Origin: Prolixibacteraceae bacterium
GTDB taxonomy: Bacteria; Bacteroidota; Bacteroidia; Bacteroidales; Prolixibacteraceae
Length of the DNA stretch: 64,000 bases
Assembly: GCA_025210775.1 (NCBI GenBank)
Contig: JAOARB010000021.1
Span: forward strand, 60,327-124,326
Direction: 5' to 3'
The position numbers were made by a program, and so were the translations under genes. Position 1 is the first letter of the stretch; each line of letters starts with the position of its first letter. Shown piece after piece: positions 55,375 through 64,000 of this stretch. The notes under the pieces were generated by a model. The model was not told the origin of the DNA. It ran no database searches and saw only the letters and a list, made by a program, of their open reading frames with translations.

Positions 55375-56818
55375 CAGGTGTATTATTTATTACTTTACTA
55401 TAAATCACAAAATTATCAAAGGTAGTCTCCAGTGTTTTACCAGGAGAGGCATCCTTCTTATCTCGAAGCAACTTGCCATCCATCTTTACAATAGAATAAC
55501 CACGTTTAAGTATATTTGACGGGTTATAGGAAGAAACAAGCTGCTCATAATAGCCCAGTTCTGCGATATGCGTATTTTTGTTATTATCTAACATTGAAAA
55601 AAGACTCTTATAAAACGTCTTTATATCATTATTACGCTTAGCCAAATCTATTTTACAAAACGACGAAAACTGTTGACCAAAGGAGGAAATCAGACGGTTT
55701 TCGTTATGTATTTTCTTCAGAGAATGACGATACAGGAAAGAATTAGAACTATCAAAGACGGCGTGTTGTTTATTTATAACACTCTTGACAGAAGCATGTA
55801 GTTCTTTAAACAACCTCTCTTGCTTGTTACGTTGGGTTATTCTATTTGAAAGGATCTTTTTACTCAGAAGATAGACATTTTGGTTATGCATCTGATGTTC
55901 TTTCTCTAGATACTGTTTTAATCGTAAAGAGAACTTATTTCCTATCAGGTTTATCTTTTCATAAACCATAGCCATTCGATCTAAGATATAATCTGCAACA
56001 GCTGTAGGAGTCTTTAAAGGCACTGCAACAAGCTGATCCAAGACAGAGACATCTTTGGTGTGGCCAATACCAGTGATCACAGGAACGTTCCACTTTGCAA
56101 TCACTTTGGCTATACGATAAGAATCGAAGACAGAAAGGTCCAACTGTGATCCTCCACCACGAATAACCACCAATGCATCGAAATTGACATTTTGGGATTG
56201 GATCTTATCTAACGCTTCCAAAATACTCTCTTCGGCTTGTTCTCCTTGCAACAAAGCTGAGAAGAGCGTTACCTTACAAGCGAATTTACTTCTATTATAA
56301 GTTATTTGATCAACAAAATCTTGGTAACCTGCAGCCGTTTCGGAAGAGACAACAGCGATATTTTGAAAACACCAAGGCAATTCTATTTTCTTATTTAAGT
56401 CAAGCAGCCCCTCTTTTTCTAAACGAAGTAATGTCTCACGTCTTTTTCTTTCCACCTCTCCTAGCGTATAAGTAGGATCGATATCAGAGATAAGGAAATT
56501 TAAACCATGAAGCGATTTAAAATCAACGCGTCCTTTAAGAAGTACTTTCACGCCAGGGGCAATAGACATGCCCGTAGCGTTTATGAATTTATTATCTAAA
56601 TCCTTAAAAACAGAAGCCCAGATAATACCCGATGCTTTGGCTATAATTTTATCCGAAGTAGCATCCTTTTCAACGAGTTCAACAAAACAATGCCCTTTTG
56701 AATTAACCTTCACTTCAGAGAGTTCACAATTAAGCCAAAAGGGAGACTGGAAAGATTTGGAGACAATATCCTCAACAAAAGATAATACTTGGGACAATCG
56801 AACACCCTCATTCATCAT
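55367..56818 (-). CDS. xseA: Exodeoxyribonuclease VII large subunit
   Basis: The 483-residue protein has an N-terminal OB-fold (LSQVLSFVEDIVSKSFQSPFWLNCELSEVK), the catalytic core with DALVVIRGGGSQLDLSVFD and GIGHTKDVSVLDQLVAVPLKTPTAVADYI, and a long helical C-terminal region. It is the catalytic subunit of exonuclease VII. It starts 8 bp after the DEAD-box gene and overlaps xseB, in one operon. Confidence 0.96.
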   Translation of the reverse strand: MMNEGVRLSQVLSFVEDIVSKSFQSPFWLNCELSEVKVNSKGHCFVELVEKDATSDKIIAKASGIIWASVFKDLDNKFINATGMSIAPGVKVLLKGRVDFKSLHGLNFLISDIDPTYTLGEVERKRRETLLRLEKEGLLDLNKKIELPWCFQNIAVVSSETAAGYQDFVDQITYNRSKFACKVTLFSALLQGEQAEESILEALDKIQSQNVNFDALVVIRGGGSQLDLSVFDSYRIAKVIAKWNVPVITGIGHTKDVSVLDQLVAVPLKTPTAVADYILDRMAMVYEKINLIGNKFSLRLKQYLEKEHQMHNQNVYLLSKKILSNRITQRNKQERLFKELHASVKSVINKQHAVFDSSNSFLYRHSLKKIHNENRLISSFGQQFSSFCKIDLAKRNNDIKTFYKSLFSMLDNNKNTHIAELGYYEQLVSSYNPSNILKRGYSIVKMDGKLLRDKKDASPGKTLETTFDNFVIYSKVINNTPDE

Positions 56819-56826
56819 AATGGAAT

Positions 56827-58041
56827 CTATTTTCTTTTCTTATAGAAACGTCTTTTGTTGCCGAATGTTTTTTTCTTTTTAGGAGAAAACACAGGAGATT
56901 CACCAATTTCTTCTGGTGTATCTAACTTCAGAATTTCTCTCTCGATAAGATCTTCAATATCTTTAAATTCAGACTGATCTTTGTCCGAGATCAAGGTAAT
57001 GGCAATACCCGAAGCATCAGCTCTTGCTGTACGACCTACCCTATGGACATAATCTGCTGCATCATTTGGTACATTATAGTTGATCACAAGATCTAAGTTT
57101 TTAATATCGATCCCACGAGCCAAGATGTCGGTAGCCACCAATAACTGGATTTTATGACTTCTAAAATCGAGCAAAGCAGCTTCTCTATCCTTTTGATCCA
57201 AATCAGAGTGGATGGCAGCCGATTTTAGATTCAGTTTATTTAATGCCCTACTAAGGTCATTTACATCGGACTTTCTAGAGCAGAAAATAATTGCACCATT
57301 TAGATAATCTTTCCCTTCCAATAGAGATTGAATTAAGGCCACTTTATTTTTATCGTAAACCATATATGCAATCTGAAGAATCTTCTCTGCTGGTTTAGAG
57401 ATCGCGATATTCACCTCTTCAGGTTCGTTTAGAATCGTATTAGCTAATTTACGAATCTTTGAAGGCATGGTAGCAGAAAAGAGCAATGTCTGACGAGATT
57501 CTGGGGTATCAGAGATTATCTTCACGATATCCTCGTAAAATCCCATATCCAACATTCTATCGGCCTCATCTAATATTACAACATCAATCTCCTTCAAGTC
57601 GACATAATCAAATCCCAGATGTTGCAACAAACGACCGGGAGTAGCAACAACAATGTCCGCACCACTAGAAAGGGCTTGTTTTTGTCTAGACCAGATGTCA
57701 CTCTCACTTCCACCATATACTGGGATAGAAGAGACATTAGAGTAGTATGACATTCCTTCGATCTGCTGATCAATTTGCATTGCAAGTTCTCTTGTCGGAA
57801 CAATGATTAATGCACGAATTTTAGAATCATCAGGGCATTGAGATATTCTATCTAATATAGGCAATAGGAATGCCGCAGTCTTACCTGTTCCTGTTTGAGC
57901 ACAAGCGATTAAATCCTTACGTTGTTTAATCACAGGTATGGCTTTTTCTTGAATAGGAGTACAATCCTTATACCCCATTGCCTCTATCCCTTCATGAAGG
58001 GCTTCTGTAAAATCTATTTCAGTAAATTTCAATTGACTCAA
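56827..58041 (-). CDS. DEAD-box RNA helicase, RhlE-like
   Basis: The 404-residue protein has both RecA-like domains with the Q motif (TPIQEKAIP), motif I AQTGTGKTAA, PTRELA, DEAD in VVILDEADRMLDMGF, SATM, and YVHRVGRTARA. It ends in a short basic tail (KKKKTFGNKRRFYKKRK) typical of RhlE-type proteins that bind rRNA. It remodels RNA in the cytoplasm. It belongs to the recQ-to-xseB minus-strand run. Confidence 0.95.
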   Translation of the reverse strand: MSQLKFTEIDFTEALHEGIEAMGYKDCTPIQEKAIPVIKQRKDLIACAQTGTGKTAAFLLPILDRISQCPDDSKIRALIIVPTRELAMQIDQQIEGMSYYSNVSSIPVYGGSESDIWSRQKQALSSGADIVVATPGRLLQHLGFDYVDLKEIDVVILDEADRMLDMGFYEDIVKIISDTPESRQTLLFSATMPSKIRKLANTILNEPEEVNIAISKPAEKILQIAYMVYDKNKVALIQSLLEGKDYLNGAIIFCSRKSDVNDLSRALNKLNLKSAAIHSDLDQKDREAALLDFRSHKIQLLVATDILARGIDIKNLDLVINYNVPNDAADYVHRVGRTARADASGIAITLISDKDQSEFKDIEDLIEREILKLDTPEEIGESPVFSPKKKKTFGNKRRFYKKRK

Positions 58042-58139
58042 TTTTTATAGATCCTATTTCTCAAACTACCACTTGCCAACATTTATAGAGGGACAAGAAT
58101 TGATCTATCACACCAAGTATGCAATAGCAATAGGATCAA

Positions 58140-58745
58140 TTATTTATCATTCAAACAATTATCGTGTTCCAATAGTGTTTTATATATTTCAGACGACACC
58201 CAAGCATCTGTAGCTGCATAAACCTGTTGGGACTTCGTTAACGATTCATTTTCCCAATTGGTCAATCTCTGTCCTTTAGAGATTCTAAAACCTAGTACCA
58301 ATCCAGCAAGCTTTTTAAGTCCAAAATTTTCGATTTCGAATTTCTTCACAAACTCTTGCAACTCCACAAAACCGTCTGCATGGAACTTTCGAATTCGATT
58401 AAGGCCTTTAATGTCATCACGTATGGCAGCACCAACCTTTTGTATCTTTTTATTCTCTAATACTTTTGCTAAACAATTAGGGATACCTATTTTGTTCAGA
58501 CGAAACAAAAAGACTTGATCATCTGTAGAAAGCTGAAGCAAAGACACTTCATGAACCACTCCCTTTTTAAAGGCAGGGCGAGTTTCTGTATCAAAACCCA
58601 ATATAGAGTATTGTTGCAACCCCAGACATATCTCTTCTATTTCCTCTTCAGAGTCCACCAATACGATTTCTCCTTTATATGCATCTAAAGGTAGTTCAGC
58701 CAACTCTTCGTTGGATATATTCTTTTTTCCTTCCAAAAATAACAT
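58140..58745 (-). CDS. 3'-5' exonuclease domain protein (DEDDy, RNase D/WRN-like)
   Basis: The 201-residue protein is a lone DEDD exonuclease domain. ILGFDTETRPAF holds the first Asp52/Glu54, VGAAIRDDIKGL the second block, and YAATDAWVSSEIY the YxxxD of DEDDy enzymes. Bacteroidota carry this small protein widely; substrates may be DNA or RNA. Upstream of the DEAD-box gene by 98 bp. Confidence 0.9.
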   Translation of the reverse strand: MLFLEGKKNISNEELAELPLDAYKGEIVLVDSEEEIEEICLGLQQYSILGFDTETRPAFKKGVVHEVSLLQLSTDDQVFLFRLNKIGIPNCLAKVLENKKIQKVGAAIRDDIKGLNRIRKFHADGFVELQEFVKKFEIENFGLKKLAGLVLGFRISKGQRLTNWENESLTKSQQVYAATDAWVSSEIYKTLLEHDNCLNDK

Positions 58746-58806
58746 GAATACAATTCAAATAATCAATACGACTAAAAACAGATTAATCTCTACATTTCAA
58801 GAGAGA

Positions 58807-59349
58807 TTAATCCTCTTCACTATCAATATCTTTATTTCCATAAAGAAGTATATGCAATACCCTTAATCCGTTTAAAAGATTTTTTCCCCAATACAGTTGG
58901 AAATGTTCTCTACATTCGAACAAAGCAGCCTCCATTGCATCTTCAACTCCAAGTTGATAGGACATAACAAAATCTTTAAGATCTTGGTAAACATCCATAA
59001 TATTTTCAGACAAAGTCTCTTGAGACTCTTCATCTAACAGATAGTGTTCTGAATCAGAATATCCAGTATAATTATCATGTGGACCTAAGAAGTTGGAAAT
59101 TTTATTTTGTAAGAACCAATAGTCATGCTCCTGAACAAATTTTTCAGCAAATTGATCGCCTCCCTCTACAGCTGGCAACATGGTTGCCTTTAAATATAAA
59201 AGAGACCAAAATTTCTGGATATGTATTAAAAAGTCTGATCGCTTTTCCGCAGAATATTGCTCAATAAAAAGACAATATTCATTCGCTACAGTCACAAATT
59301 CAACCACATCTTTAGAGTAAACTACGTGGTTTAAAGCATCCTCTCCCAT
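58807..59349 (-). CDS. DUF5063 domain-containing protein
   Basis: The 180-residue, acidic, mostly helical protein has the DUF5063 opening (VYSKDVVEFVTVANEYCLFIEQ) and the LLYLKATMLP region. It often sits beside the 3'-5' exonuclease gene in this phylum, as here (61 bp gap). Function is unknown. Confidence 0.85.
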   Translation of the reverse strand: MGEDALNHVVYSKDVVEFVTVANEYCLFIEQYSAEKRSDFLIHIQKFWSLLYLKATMLPAVEGGDQFAEKFVQEHDYWFLQNKISNFLGPHDNYTGYSDSEHYLLDEESQETLSENIMDVYQDLKDFVMSYQLGVEDAMEAALFECREHFQLYWGKNLLNGLRVLHILLYGNKDIDSEED

Positions 59350-59426
59350 TATTTTATATAAAATGATTTTATCTTATTCTTTTCAAAAATACATTAAGCA
59401 AACGATCTTTCCCATTTTTACAAATG

Positions 59427-61313
59427 TTATTTCTTTTTAGCCACAAGGAATCCATTATGATCATAAACAACTTGTTCGTTACGTAGTAGTTGATCTAAGA
59501 CCATTGGAAACTCACGCACTTCAGCAAAAACGGAATGCAATTTTATTAAAGACATAGGCGAATTTAATGCTCCTATTATCTCTTCACGAAGCTTCTGATG
59601 AACATCTTTAGTCGTAGATTGACAGATATCGCAAACACCACATTCAGACACATCATACTCACCAAAATAGTTAGATATAAAAACAGAACGACAGGTAGAT
59701 TTTATCTCACAATAATCAATCATTCTTGTCATTCGCTCGACAGCAAAATTCTTTCGCTCTTCATATTTTTGTCTATTAAAAAGAAAATGTTGCTTCTCTA
59801 CCCTATTTCTAAGCATCGACACAAAAGCCGTTTTTTGTGCAGGTCGATACTTTAATATTCCACTTTTATCGAGAAGATCGAAATACCTCTCTACTTTTTC
59901 TTTCGAACATCGTAGCAGATCGGCAATCTCTTGCTCATCGACCACAATATAATCTAAAAAAAGACCTTCATACATTCTTAGAATGGTACGTATAAAGCGA
60001 TCGTAAGAAGGATTCTCCACCTGAAACACATAGAGGTCGTCTCTATTAATATGGATATTGACTTTGGATTGTCCCTCCATCTCATCCATATATTGGATAT
60101 ACCCTTCCTTTTCCATTAATCGAAGCGCATGAAACACATGCACCATAGTATATTTAAACTTCTTACAGAAATCAGAAAGATCAATAGGAAAAGAGCGTCC
60201 CTCTCCAGAATTTAATGGAATTTCAAGACGGTTACACAACGAATCATATATATTACGCACAGACTCCACCTCAGGGAAAGAGGCCTCTATCTCTTGCATA
60301 AGCTTTCGACGATCCTCCTCATTATATAGAAGAACCACAACAGAACGCATCTCATCACGTCCTGCCCTACCAGCCTCCTGATAATAAGCCTCCATAGAAC
60401 TAGGGACATCATAATGAACCACAAAGCGAACATTATGCTTATCAATCCCCATACCAAAAGCGTTGGTACAGATCATAATGCGAACGTCTCCTTTAATCCA
60501 ATCCGACTGCTTCTGACTACGTATTTCGGCACTTAAACCACCATGATAGAAATCGGCATCAATACCTTGGTTACGTAACATCTCAGAAATAATACGCGCT
60601 TTACGACGTGTACGAACATAAACCAACCCTGCCCCTTTGGCTTTTTTAAGTACCGACAGAAGGTATTGATCTTTATTCTTTAGTTCTCGTACACGATAGT
60701 ATAAGTTGGGACGAGCAAAACTCTTTTTAAAAACATTCTCTATATCAAAATGCAACTCTTTCTGAATATCTCTCGCCACCCAAGGAGTAGCGGTAGCAGT
60801 CAATGCCAATACAGGGATCGATTGGAATTTTTCACGAAAAGAAGAGATCTCACGATAAGATGGACGGAAATCAAACCCCCACTGAGATATACAGTGTGCT
60901 TCATCCACCACAATAAGATTCACATTAAGATGATCTATTCTGCGTTTTATAATATCACTTTGTAGTCGCTCTGGTGACAGATAAAGAAACGGTGTATCTC
61001 CATATTCAACAGCATCTAATGCGACATGCACCTCATGTTTACTCATTCCGGAAACCAATGCAACGGCTTTGACACCAATAGAATTAAGCTTATGAACCTG
61101 ATCCTGCATCAAAGAGATTAATGGGGTAACCACCACACACACACCTCCCCTAGCGATCGCAGCAACCTGAAACACAAGCGATTTCCCTCCACCAGTAGGC
61201 ATAATCCCTAGTGTATCATTTCCCTTAACAACAGAATCAATAATATCTTCTTGTAAAGGGCGAAAGTCGTCGAACCCAAAATATTGTTTTAATATGGAAC
61301 TATAATCACTCAC
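59427..61313 (-). CDS. recQ: ATP-dependent DNA helicase RecQ
   Basis: The 628-residue protein has Walker A PTGGGKSL (39-46), the DEAH box (137-140) with the RecQ aromatic loop region [15 protein letters not shown], and QEAGRAGRD. The RQC zinc site is formed by cysteines in CEIKSTC and CGVCDICQ near residues 535-560. A classical C-terminal HRDC domain is not evident; the protein ends after the winged-helix region. It unwinds 3'-5' at forks and recombination intermediates. First gene of the run, with -7 TATTTTTG at 61387-61380. Confidence 0.95.
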   Translation of the reverse strand: MSDYSSILKQYFGFDDFRPLQEDIIDSVVKGNDTLGIMPTGGGKSLVFQVAAIARGGVCVVVTPLISLMQDQVHKLNSIGVKAVALVSGMSKHEVHVALDAVEYGDTPFLYLSPERLQSDIIKRRIDHLNVNLIVVDEAHCISQWGFDFRPSYREISSFREKFQSIPVLALTATATPWVARDIQKELHFDIENVFKKSFARPNLYYRVRELKNKDQYLLSVLKKAKGAGLVYVRTRRKARIISEMLRNQGIDADFYHGGLSAEIRSQKQSDWIKGDVRIMICTNAFGMGIDKHNVRFVVHYDVPSSMEAYYQEAGRAGRDEMRSVVVLLYNEEDRRKLMQEIEASFPEVESVRNIYDSLCNRLEIPLNSGEGRSFPIDLSDFCKKFKYTMVHVFHALRLMEKEGYIQYMDEMEGQSKVNIHINRDDLYVFQVENPSYDRFIRTILRMYEGLFLDYIVVDEQEIADLLRCSKEKVERYFDLLDKSGILKYRPAQKTAFVSMLRNRVEKQHFLFNRQKYEERKNFAVERMTRMIDYCEIKSTCRSVFISNYFGEYDVSECGVCDICQSTTKDVHQKLREEIIGALNSPMSLIKLHSVFAEVREFPMVLDQLLRNEQVVYDHNGFLVAKKK

Positions 61314-61379
61314 TGCAAAATCTTTTATATAAACACCAGCCTAATAAGTTAACAAAATTAGATCTTTGTAGACTGAGAT

Positions 61380-61387
61380 CAAAAATA
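61380..61387 (-). promoter_or_regulatory. -7 element of recQ
   Basis: The minus-strand sequence TATTTTTG matches TAnnTTTG; transcription would start near 61373, about 60 bp before the ATG. Confidence 0.45.
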
Positions 61388-61504
61388 TAACCACCGAACT
61401 TTCCCCAAAAAAGTAGAAAGTGTTAACATAACTGACAAACAACAATATAGGATAATTTCTTATTATTTTACAAAAATAGTCTTTATTTTATGGGTCAATT
61501 ACAC

Positions 61505-61512
61505 TACCTTTG
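61505..61512 (+). promoter_or_regulatory. -7 element of guaB
   Basis: TACCTTTG matches TAnnTTTG and predicts a transcript start near 61519, giving a leader of about 38 nt. Confidence 0.55.
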
Positions 61513-61550
61513 CCGATTAAATAAAAAAACGTTTCTAATCCAAAAAATAA

Positions 61551-63029
<1,479 letters not shown>

Positions 63030-63051
63030 TTTCTTTAGCTGAATATTTCAT

Positions 63052-63090
63052 AAAAAAAGGCTGTTTCTTTTAAGAGACAGCCTTTTTTAT
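63052..63090. terminator. Intrinsic terminator after guaB
   Basis: aaggctgtttctt and aagagacagcctt pair with one G-U around a short loop. A run before and T run after make it work in both directions. Confidence 0.9.
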
Positions 63091-63323
63091 GTCTCTAAAT
63101 GAGATAGTATACTTCTCTCATCAAAAACAACTATTAACCTCTGGCACAACCTTTTGTGCAATAAATTCTAAGATTCCATTTAGAGCGACATAAGAATAGA
63201 CAACTGACATACTTTATGAGACAGTACCACTCAATTTTGAATTTTTCCAAAGCATAAACATAGAGAACTTACTCACTTTTTGTGACAGTGTCGCAACAAA
63301 GAATTCTATAGGTTAAATAAAGG

Positions 63324-63437
63324 GTTCCTCCATGGTTTGTCCATGGTTTGTCCATGGTTGCTCCATGGTTTGTCCATCGATTTAGGGGTTTTCGATGGAG
63401 GAACCATGGACGAACCATGGACAAACCATGAAGGAAC
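63324..63437. repeat. Inverted pair of 11-bp tandem repeat arrays (4 + 3 units) forming a giant hairpin
   Basis: The left arm (63324-63380) reads gttcc, four units of tccatggtttg (one variant ending ttgc), then tccatcga. The right arm (63392-63437), on the opposite strand, reads gttcc, three units of the same 11-mer with small changes, then tccatcga. The loop is 11 nt (tttaggggttt). Each unit contains CCATGG. The arms differ in length by exactly one unit. Confidence 0.85.
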
Positions 63438-63662
63438 TACCTTTGAATCTTATTTTTATCTAGTAAACTTTTTTGCAGGAATGCGATATTTATTATGGGA
63501 AAAGGCCAATAAGAAATAGTCTAAAATTCATCACTATTGGGATCACCCAACAAGGCATTATAGAATAGATATGAGGAGCAACCCCTGTGGAATAAGGTTT
63601 AATCAGAGATGATAGTCAATTCCAAAGAGAGGACATTTAGGTCAGAAAATAAAAAGCATAAA

Positions 63663-63693
63663 AAACTCTAGAAAGAAAAATCCTTCTAGAGTT
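63663..63693 (-). terminator. Terminator-like hairpin for an unidentified minus-strand transcript
   Basis: aactctagaa (63663-63672) and ttctagagtt (63684-63693) pair perfectly. On the minus strand the stem is followed by ttttttatg. No gene lies immediately upstream on that strand in the window. Confidence 0.6.
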
Positions 63694-63706
63694 GTAAACT
63701 GTCCAT

Positions 63707-63870
63707 CTCAATTAATGATAATTGAGGTTAAATAATTGCAAGGAAAAGCAATTGAGCAACAATCAACTACTATGGGTCAAATAGTAGTGTAATACAAGGG
63801 GTGGGATAGGTTAACGCTTACAAATCAAACACCTTTGAGTGCACCCTATCTGCACTAATAAAAAAAAGAT
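63707..63870 (-). ncRNA. Candidate structured RNA ahead of the 63663 terminator
   Basis: Consecutive stem-loops are visible: ctcaatta/taattgag (63707-63726), aattgc/gcaatt (about 63733-63752), actacta/tagtagt (about 63766-63788) and agtgca/tgcact (about 63838-63856). gatagg can also pair with cctatc. On the minus strand these precede a terminator and no open frame covers them. I recognise no known RNA family (not tmRNA, RNase P or SRP). Confidence 0.25.
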
Positions 63871-64000
63871 ATTTATTGGAAATTCAAGGATATTATCCAA
63901 GACAAAAAAAGGATATTCAATACCTTTCGACCTCCATTTAATGAACATTTTATTCATCGTACACCTAAAATTTGGTGAATCACCTACTTTTTTTCATACA

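Larger units (their letters stand above)
63091..64000. other. Non-coding terminal region rich in inverted repeats
   Basis: 910 bp with no supported gene on either strand. It contains the 11-bp-unit hairpin (63324-63437), a terminator-like hairpin (63663-63693) and a series of short stem-loops (63707-63870). It may extend into a regulatory or repeat region beyond the window. Confidence 0.6.

Noticed and set aside
63324..63437. CRISPR-like array
   Set aside because: Units are 11 bp with no spacers and lie in inverted halves; no cas genes are present.
63337..63519. 60-codon open frame across the minisatellite hairpin
   Set aside because: Half of it is translation of the 11-bp repeats, and no orthologue-like features are present.
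63091..64000. tRNA or rRNA genes
   Set aside because: No cloverleaf with a GTTCRA arm and no rRNA signature was found here or in the other gaps.

Overview
The window looks like a low-GC, marine-type Bacteroidota chromosome (Bacteroidales/Marinilabiliales-like). The reasons are a SusC/SusD pair, hybrid two-component regulators with Reg_prop propellers, a probable type IX secretion C-terminal domain, families largely confined to the phylum (DUF4251, DUF5063), and repeated TAnnTTTG -7 promoter elements close to gene starts. I saw no tRNA, rRNA, CRISPR array, transposase or phage gene.

Layout. 1-6.8 kb is housekeeping: a cut-off FabH-like ketosynthase with a TetR regulator, a secreted nuclease with a helix-hairpin-helix tail, queC-queF for queuosine precursors behind a candidate preQ1 riboswitch, a NUDIX hydrolase, a DUF4251 protein, and a DUF134/NifX-like pair. 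About 7.1-51 kb is one large polysaccharide utilisation region for a sulfated, uronate-containing polymer, most likely chondroitin/dermatan sulfate or hyaluronan. It holds three sulfatases, three PL8 (chondroitin ABC lyase-type) proteins, a GH88 unsaturated glucuronyl hydrolase, SusC/SusD with two surface proteins, two propeller-type sensors, the kduI-kduD-DUF4861-MFS uronate operon with a divergent LacI regulator, two duplicated Sel1-repeat lipoproteins and a GH2 enzyme. 51.6-63 kb is housekeeping again: a lipoprotein, ruvX-def, two small unknowns, a minus-strand nucleic-acid run (recQ, DUF5063, 3'-5' exonuclease, DEAD-box helicase, xseA, xseB), and guaB. The last 0.9 kb is non-coding and rich in inverted repeats.

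How it works together (inference from families). The lyase with the C-terminal sorting domain would act at the cell surface. SusC/SusD and the two surface proteins capture and import fragments. Periplasmic PL8 and formylglycine sulfatases trim them, GH88 releases 4-deoxy-5-keto-uronate, the MFS protein moves it inward, and KduI and KduD carry it to 2-keto-3-deoxygluconate. KdgK and KdgA are not in the window. Regulation probably combines the hybrid two-component system, a second propeller sensor with no kinase domain, and the LacI regulator.

Most notable: one of the three PL8 proteins lacks three of the four catalytic residues of the family while its two paralogues keep all four. Others are a kinase-less propeller/AraC membrane regulator, a preQ1-I-like aptamer immediately behind a promoter lying in the 3' end of the preceding gene, a 27-nt perfect palindrome on the lacI promoter, and a giant hairpin built from 11-bp tandem units near 63.4 kb.
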